Of a DNA stretch of 64,000 bases, positions 16,868 through 28,366 are shown in pieces (position 1 is the first letter of the stretch; each line of letters opens with the position of its first letter). This stretch comes from Paenarthrobacter aurescens. Its GTDB lineage: Bacteria > Actinomycetota > Actinomycetes > Actinomycetales > Micrococcaceae. Below the pieces are notes generated by a model. The model had not been told where the DNA came from. It ran no database searches and saw nothing but the letters and a program-made list of their open reading frames with translations. The DNA lies in the NCBI RefSeq assembly GCF_041549525.1, contig NZ_CP157456.1:1178001-1242000 (forward strand), written 5' to 3'. The translations under genes and the position numbers were made by a program.

Positions 16868-18538
16868 GTGAGCTTGACGCAGCTTGACCGTGTTCCCATC
16901 CGCCGTGCACTGATCTCGGTTTACGACAAGACGGGACTGGAGGAGCTCGCGAAGGGCCTGCACGCAGCCGGCGTCGCCATCGTTTCCACCGGCTCCACCG
17001 CCAAGAAGATCGCCGCCGCAGGCATCCCGGTGAAGGAAGTCGAAGAAGTCACTGGCTCCCCGGAAATGCTGGACGGCCGCGTCAAGACCCTGCACCCGCG
17101 CGTGCACGGCGGCATCCTGGCTGACCGTCGCGTCCCGGCGCACATGGACACGCTCGCCGGCATGGAGATTGAAACTTTCGATCTTGTTGTGGTGAACCTC
17201 TACCCGTTCGTGGAGACTGTAAAGTCCGGCGCAGCGCAGGATGACGTTGTTGAGCAGATCGACATCGGAGGCCCCGCCATGGTGCGTTCGGCCGCGAAGA
17301 ACCACGCCGCCGTCGCCATCGTCACGGACCCCAACTTCTACGGCGCAGTAGTGGACGCCGCAGCACATGGCGGTTTCGACCTCAACACCCGCAGGCGCCT
17401 GGCTGCCAAGGCGTTCGCGCACACGGCCAGCTACGACAATGCTGTTGCTACTTGGACTGCCAGCCAGTTCCTGGACGAAGACGGCGACGGCATCATTGAC
17501 TGGCCCGCCTACGCCGGCCTGTCCCTGGAACGCTCCGAGGTCCTCCGCTATGGCGAAAACCCGCACCAGCAGGCCGCGCTTTATGTGGACAAGGCTGCTC
17601 CGGCGGGAATCGCCCAGGCTGACCAGCTGCACGGCAAGGCCATGAGCTACAACAATTTCGTGGATGCCGATGCAGCCCTCCGCGCTGCGTTCGACTTTGC
17701 CGAGCCCGCCGTTGCGATCATCAAGCACGCTAACCCGTGTGGTGTCGCGGTCGGTTCCGCTGACGCTGCCGATCCGATCGCGGATGCCCACGCCAAGGCC
17801 CACGCCTGCGATCCCGTCTCCGCTTTCGGTGGCGTGATTGCTGCCAACCGCACTGTCACCGCCGGCATGGCCCGCACGGTTGCGGACATCTTCACCGAGG
17901 TTGTCATCGCCCCGGACTTCGAGCCTGAAGCGGTGGAGATCCTCTCCAAGAAGAAGAACATCCGCCTCCTCGCCCTGCCTGAGGGCTACGGCCGCTACCC
18001 CTCCGAGATGCGCCAGGTATCAGGCGGCGTCCTGGTTCAGATGAGCGACAAGGTGGACGCCGACGGCGACAACCCCGCCAACTGGACCCTCGCAGCCGGT
18101 GAAGCCGCTGACGAAGCAACCCTCGCGGACCTCGCCTTCGCCTGGACCGCCTGCCGTGCGGCCAAGTCCAACGCCATCCTGCTGGCCAACCATGGTGCAG
18201 CCGTGGGCATCGGCATGGGCCAGGTCAACCGCCTGGACTCCTGCCGCCTGGCCGTGGAGCGGGCCAACACGCTGGGCGTGACGGTGGAGTCCGACGTCGA
18301 AGGTGCTGGCGGCGCGTCCAACACCAGCGGTGGCGACGCACCTGAGCGAGCACGCGGTGCCGTTGCAGCCTCGGATGCGTTCTTCCCGTTTGCTGATGGT
18401 CTGGAGATCCTGATCAACGCCGGTGTCCGCGCCGTGGTCCAGCCTGGCGGTTCGGTCCGCGACGAGGAAGTCATCGCCGCAGCCAACGCTGCAGGCATCA
18501 CGATGTACTTCACCGGCGCACGCCACTTCTTCCACTAG
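16868..18538 (+). CDS. purH: Bifunctional AICAR transformylase / IMP cyclohydrolase
   Basis: A 556-residue cytosolic enzyme catalysing the last two steps of IMP synthesis, using 10-formyl-tetrahydrofolate. Residues 10-150 are the cyclohydrolase domain ([53 protein letters not shown]). The transformylase domain has [13 protein letters not shown], the catalytic Lys-His of [13 protein letters not shown] and the end [15 protein letters not shown]...GARHFFH. It is a little longer than usual (about 520). The GTG at 16868 has GGAG 6 nt upstream. The substrate AICAR (ZMP) is the ligand class sensed by the riboswitch before glyA at 48.1 kb. Confidence 0.96.
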   Translation: MSLTQLDRVPIRRALISVYDKTGLEELAKGLHAAGVAIVSTGSTAKKIAAAGIPVKEVEEVTGSPEMLDGRVKTLHPRVHGGILADRRVPAHMDTLAGMEIETFDLVVVNLYPFVETVKSGAAQDDVVEQIDIGGPAMVRSAAKNHAAVAIVTDPNFYGAVVDAAAHGGFDLNTRRRLAAKAFAHTASYDNAVATWTASQFLDEDGDGIIDWPAYAGLSLERSEVLRYGENPHQQAALYVDKAAPAGIAQADQLHGKAMSYNNFVDADAALRAAFDFAEPAVAIIKHANPCGVAVGSADAADPIADAHAKAHACDPVSAFGGVIAANRTVTAGMARTVADIFTEVVIAPDFEPEAVEILSKKKNIRLLALPEGYGRYPSEMRQVSGGVLVQMSDKVDADGDNPANWTLAAGEAADEATLADLAFAWTACRAAKSNAILLANHGAAVGIGMGQVNRLDSCRLAVERANTLGVTVESDVEGAGGASNTSGGDAPERARGAVAASDAFFPFADGLEILINAGVRAVVQPGGSVRDEEVIAAANAAGITMYFTGARHFFH

Positions 18539-18607
18539 TCCCCACCGCCGCCCTAACCTCGCTGCGCTTCGGCCAGGGAACCCGGGCGGCGTGGGCCCAC
18601 AACGAAA

Positions 18608-18642
18608 ACGGCGGCCGCCCCCGCGAAGGGGACGGCCGCCGT
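18608..18642 (+). terminator. Terminator hairpin after purH
   Basis: ACGGCGGCCG and CGGCCGCCGT at the ends (18608-18617, 18633-18642), extended by CCCC/GGGG inside, form a strong hairpin about 70 nt after the purH stop, followed by CGTGCTTTATT. Confidence 0.75.
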
Positions 18643-18697
18643 CGTGCTTTATTAGTCGTGCTTTATTAACAGGGACGTGCCTACAAAAGAGTGTCCG

Positions 18698-19702
18698 CTA
18701 CGAAGCCGCTGCAGCAGTGTTGTAGGTGGACTGGATGACGGTGCCCCAGTAAGGGCCGTACATGGTGGTGGAGTTGCTGCCGTATCCGTAGCTGTTCACG
18801 GAGTTCTGGTAGCCGGTGGAGCTGGTGCCGATGAACCACGGACCGCCCGAGGAACCACCGGTCATGTTGCAGGGGATGCCCTGGCTGTTGAACTGCGGGT
18901 TGTAGGGATCGTTGGTGGCTTTGCCGGAGCAGCTCTTGAGCGATTCACCGTTGAAGGGCGAGCCTGCCGAGTAACCGAAAGCCTTGTAGCTCAGGCCGCG
19001 GGCGGCGTTGAACTGGACGCCTGAGGAACCCACAACGTCGGCGAGGCGCTGGCCGTTGAGGGTGTTCATGACGGCGAAGGCGGTGTCGTACTGCATGTTG
19101 CCGTTGGAGGCCCACTGGGTGGGGGCGTACAGCGCCTTTGCCGTCCACTTCCCGTAAGGTGCTGCACCGTTGAGGTAGGCGGGAACGAAGACGAAGTTGG
19201 TGGCGTAAGCGCCCGGGCCTTCGTTGAGGCAGTGCCCGGCGGTGGACACGGTGCTCTTGTTGGCGGCGGTGACGGAGTTGCCTGAGCAGACGTAGTTGGA
19301 GCCGCCCAAGGTGAAGAAGATCTTGCCAATGTGCTTGACCGGCGTCTCGCTCTGGTTCACCTTGCGGTCGATCGTCTTGGCGTCGGTTGCTGCGGGCTGG
19401 CCGGCGATGCTGCTGATGGCGCCCGGGGCTTCGGTGACCGGGGCTTTGCCGAAGTTGAGGAGTTTGCCGCGTTCGAGTGCTTTTGCGGCGAGGATTTCGC
19501 CGGACTTGGCGTTCTTCATGCGTTCGGGGGTCCAGTAGTCTGCAGCGCCGGCGTCGGACACTACATGGCTGCTGACCGCAGCGCCGCTTGAGTCTGTGGT
19601 GTTGACCGGTGCCGCGTTGGCGCTGGTGGTTCCAACCAGCGCCAGGATTGCGGCAGCGGACAGACTCAGCAGGCTTGTGGCCAAGGTCTTGGTTTTTGTC
19701 AC
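18698..19702 (-). CDS. Secreted trypsin-like serine protease
   Basis: A 334-residue precursor. A Sec signal (TLATSLLSLSAAAILALVG, then ANAAPVN as cleavage region) is followed by a propeptide of about 100 residues. The chymotrypsin-fold domain has the catalytic His in VSTAGHCLNEG, the Asp in MQYDTAFAVMN and the Ser in NMTGGSSGGPWF, with cysteine pairs NYVCSGN/GHC and KSCSG/IPCNM likely in disulfides. It resembles secreted trypsin-like or glutamyl endopeptidases of actinobacteria. The GTG at 19702 has AGGA 6 nt upstream. The gene is monocistronic, convergent to purH and divergent from icd. Confidence 0.88.
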   Translation of the reverse strand: MTKTKTLATSLLSLSAAAILALVGTTSANAAPVNTTDSSGAAVSSHVVSDAGAADYWTPERMKNAKSGEILAAKALERGKLLNFGKAPVTEAPGAISSIAGQPAATDAKTIDRKVNQSETPVKHIGKIFFTLGGSNYVCSGNSVTAANKSTVSTAGHCLNEGPGAYATNFVFVPAYLNGAAPYGKWTAKALYAPTQWASNGNMQYDTAFAVMNTLNGQRLADVVGSSGVQFNAARGLSYKAFGYSAGSPFNGESLKSCSGKATNDPYNPQFNSQGIPCNMTGGSSGGPWFIGTSSTGYQNSVNSYGYGSNSTTMYGPYWGTVIQSTYNTAAAAS

Positions 19703-22266
<2,564 letters not shown>

Positions 22267-22272
22267 CCCTCC

Positions 22273-22337
22273 GGAGTTTTCGTACAGATAATGCCCCTAA
22301 GACCGCGTCTTGGGGGCATTATCTGTACAAAAACTCC
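22273..22337. terminator. Bidirectional terminator with 31-nt arms, icd / oxidase
   Basis: Arms 22273-22303 and 22307-22337 pair over 31 positions with only a C-A mismatch and one T-G wobble, around a 3-nt loop (CGC). The ends are GGAGTTTT and AAAACTCC, giving T-runs on both strands, as in a bidirectional intrinsic terminator. The right arm touches the stop codon of the minus-strand oxidase. Confidence 0.9.
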
Positions 22338-23446
22338 TAGCGCTCCGCGTGGAACCGCTCCGGTGCCATGCCGCCGTCCACGATGTCTTTGAGCACCCGG
22401 CCGATAGCGGGCGTGAACTTGAAACCGTGACCCGAGAAGCCTGCGCCCACCACCAGCGGGCCGAAGTGGTCCAGCACAAAGTCCTCGTTGGGCGTGGTGG
22501 TGTAGGTGCAGCTGATGGGAACCGCGGTGGAAGGGTCGACGCCGGGAAGCCACTCTTCTGCGTACCTCACCAACGCTTCCATCTGGTGGGGGATGGGCTC
22601 GAACGTGCGCTCGTCCGGGTCCATGACCGGGCCGACCCCATGCCAGCCGGCTTTGACGCCTTCGCCGGGGGTGAGCATGCCGTAAACGGGGCTGTACCAG
22701 TACTCGTAGGCTTCGTTGTTCGGGTCTGGGTCCGGGCTGTGGTTGAAGCTGGGCCACACCAGCGTGTTGTCCCTGGGCGTGAAGTGGGCCGGTTGTTCCT
22801 GGGTGACCACCAAGGCCGGGAGCTTGACGTGCTTGCTGACTAGCTTGTTGGTCCACGCACCTGCTGCGACCACCACGCGGCTGGCCGTGTACTCCACCTC
22901 CTCGGTCACCACCACCACCGATTCTGCGCCGTCGATGCGGATGTCCAGGACCGGCGTCGAGTAGTGGAAAACGGCCCCGTGGGCTTCGGCGGATTTCCGC
23001 AGCGCCACCAGGGCGTCTGCCGAGCGGATCCGGCCGGAGCCCGGCACAAAGAGGACGTCGGTGGCGAAGTTCATGCCCAGCCACCGGTTGGCTGCCTCGT
23101 CCGGGGAGATGAAGTAGCTCTCGATGCCCCGTGCCTCGTGCGCTTCCCGGACCTCCCGAAGGCGGGGGACGTTTCCGTGATTCACGAGGCCCACCATGTC
23201 CAGCAGCGGTGCGCCGTGCTCGGCAGCGAGCTCGTCCCACAGGATCTTGGACTCGGCCAGGAGGTCCAAGTAGTCGGCCTCGGCGTAGGCGGTGTTGAAG
23301 TTGCGGGTGGCGCCGTGCGAAGCGCCGATGTGGTGGCCGGCCTCAAATTGCTCCAACAGAACCACTGAGCGACCCGCTCGGGCCAGCTGCCAGGCGGCCG
23401 CCGATCCCATGGCTCCTCCGCCAACAACTACAACGTCAACCTGCAT
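22337..23446 (-). CDS. FAD-dependent sarcosine / N-methyl-L-tryptophan oxidase family
   Basis: A 369-residue flavoenzyme of the MSOX/MTOX (SolA) family, which demethylates N-methyl amino acids giving formaldehyde, amino acid and H2O2. It has the dinucleotide motif VVVVGGGAMGSAAAWQLARA at residues 5-24, the ASHGATRNFNTAY region typical of MSOX, and the conserved SCTYTTTPNEDFVLD whose cysteine is the usual covalent FAD site. GGAG lies 5 nt before the ATG at 23446. A large hairpin separates it from the phosphonate transporter genes, so it has its own transcript. The exact N-methyl substrate is unknown; an N-alkyl aminophosphonate is conceivable. Confidence 0.82.
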   Translation of the reverse strand: MQVDVVVVGGGAMGSAAAWQLARAGRSVVLLEQFEAGHHIGASHGATRNFNTAYAEADYLDLLAESKILWDELAAEHGAPLLDMVGLVNHGNVPRLREVREAHEARGIESYFISPDEAANRWLGMNFATDVLFVPGSGRIRSADALVALRKSAEAHGAVFHYSTPVLDIRIDGAESVVVVTEEVEYTASRVVVAAGAWTNKLVSKHVKLPALVVTQEQPAHFTPRDNTLVWPSFNHSPDPDPNNEAYEYWYSPVYGMLTPGEGVKAGWHGVGPVMDPDERTFEPIPHQMEALVRYAEEWLPGVDPSTAVPISCTYTTTPNEDFVLDHFGPLVVGAGFSGHGFKFTPAIGRVLKDIVDGGMAPERFHAER

Positions 23447-23518
23447 GCCTGCTCCATCCACAATGGCCCTCTTGAAACGCGACCCCGAAACAGGGCCACT
23501 CCCATTCTGCCCCCACTG

Positions 23519-23586
23519 ACCCAAGTAAGGAGCAGATCAGGCCGTTCCCAGCGCTGAAAACGGCGTGATCTGCTGTTTGCTTGGGT
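23519..23586 (-). terminator. Compound hairpin terminator after phnE
   Basis: Nested arms ACCCAAG/CTTGGGT (23519-23525, 23580-23586), AGCAGATCA/TGATCTGCT (23531-23539, 23566-23574) and CCGTT/AACGG (23542-23546, 23559-23563) stack into one long stem just after the phnE stop. It isolates the phn operon from the oxidase gene downstream. Confidence 0.75.
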
Positions 23587-23598
23587 GAGCCGGGGAGG

Positions 23599-24453
23599 TT
23601 ACGCGGCCAGGCGCCTGCGGATCCACGCGGAGAACTGGTCCACCACAATGATCAGCACCAGCACAATCAGGATGTGCGTGAGCATGGAATCGAACTGGAA
23701 CGACTTGATGGACTGATTGATCAGCAGCCCGATGCCTCCAGCACCCACCAGGCCAAGCACCAGCGAGGATCGCACATTGACGTCGAAGCGGTACAGCAGC
23801 AGGCCCACGAATTGCGGCACCACCATGGGCAGCGTTGCATTGGCTACCTGCTGGATCCGGTTGGCGCCGGCGGTGCGGAGGGCTTCCTGCGGGCCGGCAT
23901 CGATCTCCTCCATGGATTCCGCCCAGAGCTTCCCCATCACACCGGTGTTATGGCAGATCAGCGCGAGGACGCCCGCGAACGGCCCAAGACCCACAGCGGT
24001 GACAAAGATCAGCGCGAACACGATGTCCGGCACTGCACGGAAGAAGGACAACACCGCTCGCGCAGCTTGGTACACCAAACGGTGCGGGCTGGTGTTCTCA
24101 GCAGCCAACGCCGCCAGCAACAGGGCGAACGGCACGGAGAGTGTGGTCCCGAGCAGACCAATCCAGAGGGTGACCAGTGTGGCTTCGAGCCCGGGCTTGA
24201 GGGTCTTCTCCCAGCTGAGGTCCGGCGGGAACGCGTCACCGACGAAAGCGGCCATGCCCTTCCAACCATCCACCAGCAGTTCCGGTTTGAAGTCCGTCCC
24301 CTCGATGGCCACGGCGTGAAGTCCGACGACGGCGGCCGCCACTGCCGCCGTCGTGACCCATCGCAGCGGTTTCTTGGGGCGGACCAGTGCCACGCGGGTT
24401 TTGCTTGAGGCGTCCCGGCGGGCGACAGTCGGGGTCAGGGTATGCGGTGTCAT
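23599..24453 (-). CDS. phnE: Phosphonate ABC transporter permease
   Basis: A 284-residue inner-membrane subunit with a basic N-terminus and about six helices. The binding-protein-dependent permease signature is visible as EALRTAGANRIQQVANATLP (EAA loop), and VRSSLVLGLVGAGGIGLLI is the PhnE-type end. The ATG at 24453 overlaps the phnC stop as ATGA. It forms the membrane channel of the PhnCDE importer. Confidence 0.9.
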   Translation of the reverse strand: MTPHTLTPTVARRDASSKTRVALVRPKKPLRWVTTAAVAAAVVGLHAVAIEGTDFKPELLVDGWKGMAAFVGDAFPPDLSWEKTLKPGLEATLVTLWIGLLGTTLSVPFALLLAALAAENTSPHRLVYQAARAVLSFFRAVPDIVFALIFVTAVGLGPFAGVLALICHNTGVMGKLWAESMEEIDAGPQEALRTAGANRIQQVANATLPMVVPQFVGLLLYRFDVNVRSSLVLGLVGAGGIGLLINQSIKSFQFDSMLTHILIVLVLIIVVDQFSAWIRRRLAA

Positions 24454-25256
24454 GCTGCGGACTTCCTGTCTGAAACGTCGCGGTCTGAAACATCCCGGTC
24501 CGGGGCGTACAAGGTCTCGAGGTGATCGGCCGTGATTTCTGTGGAGGGGAGGTCGAACGTCATGGATCCCTGCAACAGCCCGATGGATCTGTCCGCATAC
24601 CGCAGAGCAAGATCGGGCTGGTGCAGCACCGCGGCCACGGCCAGCCCCTCCGAGTGAGCGAGTTCGCGCAGCAGTGCCATGACCTGCTCGGCGGCATGCG
24701 GGTCCAGGGCGGACACGGGCTCGTCGGCAAGTACGACGTCGGCCCGCTGGCACAGTGCGCGGGCTACGGCCACGCGCTGCTGCTGTCCGCCGGAGAGCCG
24801 GCCAACGCGGTCGAAAGCACGGTCCGCCAGGCCAACGCGGTCCAGACAGTCGAGGGCTTCCTGTTGGACGTCGGCCGGAAACAGCAGGGGACTGAGTGAG
24901 CGGACCGTGGGAATTCGTGAGAGGGCACCGGCGCAGACGTTGTCCAAAGCGGTACGCCGGGGAAAGAGGTGGATTTTCTGGAAGATCATGGCCATGCGCT
25001 GGCGGGCCTGCTGAAGTTCACGGCCCTGGAGGGTTTCCAGCGCAACCCCATCGATGCTGATACTGCCTGAATCCGGGGCGGTGATGCCCATGACGCAGCG
25101 CAGCGTGGTGGACTTACCGGAACCGTTGGCGCCAAGGAAGGCCACCAGTTCCCCGGCAGCAACGGAGAAGTCCACGCCCTGCAAAACGGTCCGGCCGTTG
25201 AACGACTTACGCAAGCCTTGGACGGAAAGGCGTGGGCCCGGCCCGGTGGGGAGCAT
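24450..25256 (-). CDS. phnC: Phosphonate ABC transporter ATP-binding protein
   Basis: It has 268 residues: Walker A GANGSGKST, Q-loop MIFQKIHLFPRR, signature RLSGGQQQRVAVARAL, Walker B VVLADEPVSALD and H-loop VLHQPDLALRYADR. The combination of Q-loop and GLADRAFDRVGRLSGGQ is PhnC-like. The C-terminus carries a small direct duplication, DRDVSDRDVSDRK, also visible in the DNA. Its start codon shares one base with the stop of phnD (TAATG). It energises uptake through PhnE. Confidence 0.9.
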   Translation of the reverse strand: MLPTGPGPRLSVQGLRKSFNGRTVLQGVDFSVAAGELVAFLGANGSGKSTTLRCVMGITAPDSGSISIDGVALETLQGRELQQARQRMAMIFQKIHLFPRRTALDNVCAGALSRIPTVRSLSPLLFPADVQQEALDCLDRVGLADRAFDRVGRLSGGQQQRVAVARALCQRADVVLADEPVSALDPHAAEQVMALLRELAHSEGLAVAAVLHQPDLALRYADRSIGLLQGSMTFDLPSTEITADHLETLYAPDRDVSDRDVSDRKSAA

Positions 25257-26170
25257 TACAGGTCCTTCTCGGTGAGACCCATGGTCTGGGCGAGCTCGAA
25301 CAACGGCGTGTAGTTCTCCTTGGTGACCTCAAGGAGCGGGCCCGGAGGGGTGACGTCCAGGAACTCGCCCACCTTGGCAACGTCAGCGGGTTCCAAGCTC
25401 AGGAACGCGTCCTTCACGGCGGCCTTGAATGCGGGGTCGGCGTCGCCGCGGACGGTGATGGGATCGTTGGGGATGGGGTTGGACGTCCATACCTGGCGGA
25501 AGTCCTCCGGAGTGAAGGTACCGGCGGCAACGGCTGTGGCGAGCGTCTGCGAGTTGATCTGGGCTGCGTCCACTTTGCCGTTGGTCAGGGCGAGCAGCGC
25601 TTCGGGATGACCACCGGTGTAGTCCATTTTGATGTCTGCGTCGGCGATTCCAGCCTCACGGAGACCGAAGCGCGGCAGGACATCGCCGGAGGTGGAGCCC
25701 ACGCTGCCCAATGCCAGGGACTTGCCCTTGAGGTCGCCAATGGCTTGGATGGGGCTGTCCTTGGGAACCCAGATCCCTGCCGTGTACGTGCTGAGTTCCT
25801 TCTCCGCAGTGCCAAAGGACACCAGCGGTTCAGCCCCGGCTTTGGCGTCAGCGAACACATAGCCCAGCGGACCGAACTGTCCAAGGTCCAGTTTGCCGTT
25901 GCGCATGGCCAGGACCTCGGCGGCGTAGTCCTCCACTACCTGGACGCTCACAGGGCATTCGAGCTTCTTGGACAGGGCTGCTGCCAGGACGTCGTAGGCC
26001 GGCTTCAACTTGGCCGGGTCTTCATACGGCTCTATCCCGAACTTGATCTCACCGTTGGGGCAGGTAGCGCTCGTGGCTTCGGGGGCGGACTGGGCCGAGC
26101 CGCCACAGGCAGTGAGCGCAAGAACAGTGGCGAGGGTAAGCGCGGAGCCAGTGAAGAGGGTGGTTTTCAT
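25256..26170 (-). CDS. phnD: Phosphonate/phosphate-type substrate-binding lipoprotein
   Basis: A 304-residue periplasmic-type binding protein anchored by a lipobox (VLALTACGG). The mature part matches the PhnD/phosphate-phosphite-phosphonate family: IKFGIEPYEDPAKLKPAYDV, the subdomain hinge GPLGYVFADAKAGAEPL, KSLALGSVGSTSGDVLPRF and the ligand-helix region NDPITVRGDADPAFK. AAGGA is 7 nt before the ATG. As first gene of phnDCE it sets uptake specificity; whether it prefers 2-aminoethylphosphonate or an N-alkyl relative cannot be read off. Confidence 0.9.
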   Translation of the reverse strand: MKTTLFTGSALTLATVLALTACGGSAQSAPEATSATCPNGEIKFGIEPYEDPAKLKPAYDVLAAALSKKLECPVSVQVVEDYAAEVLAMRNGKLDLGQFGPLGYVFADAKAGAEPLVSFGTAEKELSTYTAGIWVPKDSPIQAIGDLKGKSLALGSVGSTSGDVLPRFGLREAGIADADIKMDYTGGHPEALLALTNGKVDAAQINSQTLATAVAAGTFTPEDFRQVWTSNPIPNDPITVRGDADPAFKAAVKDAFLSLEPADVAKVGEFLDVTPPGPLLEVTKENYTPLFELAQTMGLTEKDL

Positions 26171-26208
26171 GGGTGATCCTTTGATGCGAAAAGGGTGGGA
26201 GGGGAGAA

Positions 26209-27420
26209 CTAGAGCTGCGACACGTTGCGGTGCGCCAGGCCGAAGGACAGCGTCATGCCGACGCCGGAGGTCACCGACACCACGGTGACGCCGGGGTGGA
26301 TCTCGCGGATCAGGATGGGCGCTACGTCGGAGGAAGCGTAGATGCCCTGCCAGCGCTGGATAATCTCCAGTGGCTGGCCCATCCGGCCGGTGATTTCGGT
26401 GTTGAGGGTCTCGGTCACCGATTCGTCCAGGAACGGATCGGCGGTGCTGTGGTAGTGGTGCGAGTCGCCCAGAATGATGGTGCCGTCCGGGCGTTGGGTG
26501 AACATGACGTTGGCGCCGATCTCCAGCAGTTCCGGCTGCTTCTCCAACACTTCGGAGTGGAGAGCGGCAGCAGCGGGCATGTCCGTGAAAGCCGGGTAGC
26601 GCAGCATGGACGTGGCGGTGAGGACTGCTGGCGCGAATTCCACACCCGACGGTTTGGCCGCTAACGACATCTGCAGTGCGCACCGCTGGATCCGGTGCTC
26701 CTCGGCGAGCTCCGGGAAGAGGTAGTCAACGTCATGCCCGACGCACACGAAGACCTGCTTGGCCCGAAGCTTGCCGCGCGAGGTCTGGACGGTCACACCA
26801 TCAGAGTCCTGGTCGAAGCCAAGCGCCGCCGTGTTCCAGTGAAGTTCCACTCCGGGTTGCCGGCTTAGCCACTGGGCCAACAGTGCCACCGTGGTGCGGG
26901 GATCAACGCGGAGGTCGTCCCGGAGGAAGGCACCTCCCACCAGGCCGGGCCAGGCGCCGGGGTGAGTGTCGTCGTTGTGCGCTTCGTCTGCAGCCGAGAC
27001 AGCGGCACCCAGGCGGGCCCGCGTTTGGGCGGGGGAGAGCAGTTCAACCTGCCCGGGTTCACGGACTGCGGAGAGTTCGCGAAGGACGTTCATCTCTGCC
27101 TCGGTGCGGGCAAGGACCACCGCGCCGGCTTCGGACGCCCAAAAGCCGGCGCGCTCGGAGAACTCGAGCCAGTACTTACGGGAGGTCTGCGCCAGTTCGT
27201 AGAGTTCGCCCGATTGCGCCGTGATGCAGCAGTGGCCAAAGTTTCGCACCGAAGCGCCTGCGGCGTGGTGGTCGCGCTCAATGATGGTGACGGTCAGGCC
27301 GTTGGCAACAGCGTGGGCCGCGTGGGCCAGACCCACAATTCCGGCGCCCACAATCACGACGTCGGTGGGCTGGCTGGGGGCGCTGTTGGCGGCTGGGGAT
27401 GAGGTACTCGGGTTGTTCAC
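26209..27420 (-). CDS. FAD-dependent oxidoreductase of the phosphonate-cluster type (TIGR03364-like)
   Basis: A 403-residue DAO-fold flavoenzyme. The FAD motif VVIVGAGIVGLAHAAHA is near the N-terminus, IIERDHHAAGASVRNFGHC follows, and the C-terminal half has MFTQRPDGTIILGDSHHYHS and VTVVSVTSGVGMTLSFGLAH. This pattern matches the group I know as the proposed HpnW/TIGR03364 oxidoreductases, which occur beside PhnDCE and phosphonatase-like hydrolases. It is expected to deaminate or dealkylate an aminophosphonate oxidatively. The gene precedes phnD by 38 nt and is probably the first gene of that operon. The GTG start at 27420 is tentative; a TTG at 27456 is the alternative. Confidence 0.8.
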   Translation of the reverse strand: MNNPSTSSPAANSAPSQPTDVVIVGAGIVGLAHAAHAVANGLTVTIIERDHHAAGASVRNFGHCCITAQSGELYELAQTSRKYWLEFSERAGFWASEAGAVVLARTEAEMNVLRELSAVREPGQVELLSPAQTRARLGAAVSAADEAHNDDTHPGAWPGLVGGAFLRDDLRVDPRTTVALLAQWLSRQPGVELHWNTAALGFDQDSDGVTVQTSRGKLRAKQVFVCVGHDVDYLFPELAEEHRIQRCALQMSLAAKPSGVEFAPAVLTATSMLRYPAFTDMPAAAALHSEVLEKQPELLEIGANVMFTQRPDGTIILGDSHHYHSTADPFLDESVTETLNTEITGRMGQPLEIIQRWQGIYASSDVAPILIREIHPGVTVVSVTSGVGMTLSFGLAHRNVSQL

Positions 27421-27467
27421 ACCTCTGACACTGGCTGCTTCGAAAAGCGGATGCAAGCCAGATCGGC

Positions 27468-27483
27468 ACTTGTATATACAAGT
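27468..27483. promoter_or_regulatory. Perfect 16-bp palindrome, probable GntR operator
   Basis: ACTTGTATATACAAGT is its own reverse complement and lies in the divergent gap between the FAD oxidoreductase and the GntR gene. Its centre has the GT-N-TA-N-AC shape of HutC-type GntR sites. A related half, ACTTGTATTATCAAC, occurs at 27567-27581 over the GntR promoter. Confidence 0.7.
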
Positions 27484-27566
27484 TAATCTGAATTTAATAT
27501 TCGTTCATGTGAATTCACGCCAAGTTCACCTGCAGGCGCTCAAAAGTAAGCAAATGAAGCGAACAG

Positions 27567-27584
27567 ACTTGTATTATCAACTTG
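27567..27584 (+). promoter_or_regulatory. Leaderless promoter of the GntR gene with operator-like half site
   Basis: A -10 hexamer TATTAT (27572-27577) is followed by six bases and then the GTG at 27584, the spacing expected when transcription starts at the start codon. ACTTGTAT here repeats the first half of the palindrome at 27468, implying autoregulation. Confidence 0.55.
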
Positions 27585-28366
27585 TGAGCACACAGCAGAA
27601 CGCGCCCCTCCACGTCCGTCTCAGCGAGGAATTCATGCGCAGGATCACGGACGGAGACTGGCCGCCAGGGTTCCAGTTGCCCAGTGAAGCGGAGCTGTGC
27701 CGGGAGTTCGGAACCTCACGCGGTCCCATACGCCAAGCGCTCGCATTTCTTCGCTCCGAGGGCGCGGTGACCGGTGGGCGGGGCAGGCCACCCATGGTGC
27801 GCTCATCCGTGCCCTCGCAGTCGTTCTCAACGTTCAATTCGTTCACGGAATGGGCCAGTGGGATCGGTAAGAAACCCGGGCAACGAACCCTGGAAGTGGC
27901 GCGACGGGAAGCCAGCCCGGAAGCGGCGGAAGCTCTTGGCTTGATGCCCGGAACCACCGTGGTGGAGGTCCTTCGCGTTCGCTACCTGGATGAGGCGCCG
28001 GCCATGATCGAGCGCACCACGTTCATCCTGGACGTGGGCCGGAAACTGTTCGACTTCGACACCGACTCCGGGTCCATCTTCGCGTTCCTCAAGGAACAAG
28101 GCGTGGACCTGCACAGTGCCCGCCACACTATTGACGCCGTCGCAGCCAGCGACGAGGACGCCGAACTCCTGGAGCAACCCGAAGGCATTCCGCTCCTGCG
28201 TGAGCGCCGCATCACCCGATCCGCCGACGGGCAGCCCCTTGAATACTCCGAGGACCGTTACCTGCCGGCACTGACCAACTTCACGATCGACAACACAGTG
28301 GATCGCCGGGCCGCGCTGGTCCGCATCCACACAGATCCCCAATCCACACAAGGAGCCACCCCATGA
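27584..28366 (+). CDS. GntR-family (HutC/FadR-like UTRA) transcriptional regulator
   Basis: It has 260 residues. The N-terminal winged helix is APLHVRLSEEFMRRITDGDW ... LPSEAELCREFGTSRGPIRQ. The C-terminal UTRA ligand domain includes VVEVLRVRYLDEAPAMIERT and the closing YSEDRYLPAL. It probably senses a phosphonate or its metabolite and represses the divergent transport/oxidase operon through the palindrome at 27468-27483. A longer reading from ATG 27554 would place the operator-like sequence inside the gene and lacks a ribosome site, so the leaderless GTG at 27584 is preferred. It overlaps the next gene by ATGA. Confidence 0.85.
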   Translation: MSTQQNAPLHVRLSEEFMRRITDGDWPPGFQLPSEAELCREFGTSRGPIRQALAFLRSEGAVTGGRGRPPMVRSSVPSQSFSTFNSFTEWASGIGKKPGQRTLEVARREASPEAAEALGLMPGTTVVEVLRVRYLDEAPAMIERTTFILDVGRKLFDFDTDSGSIFAFLKEQGVDLHSARHTIDAVAASDEDAELLEQPEGIPLLRERRITRSADGQPLEYSEDRYLPALTNFTIDNTVDRRAALVRIHTDPQSTQGATP

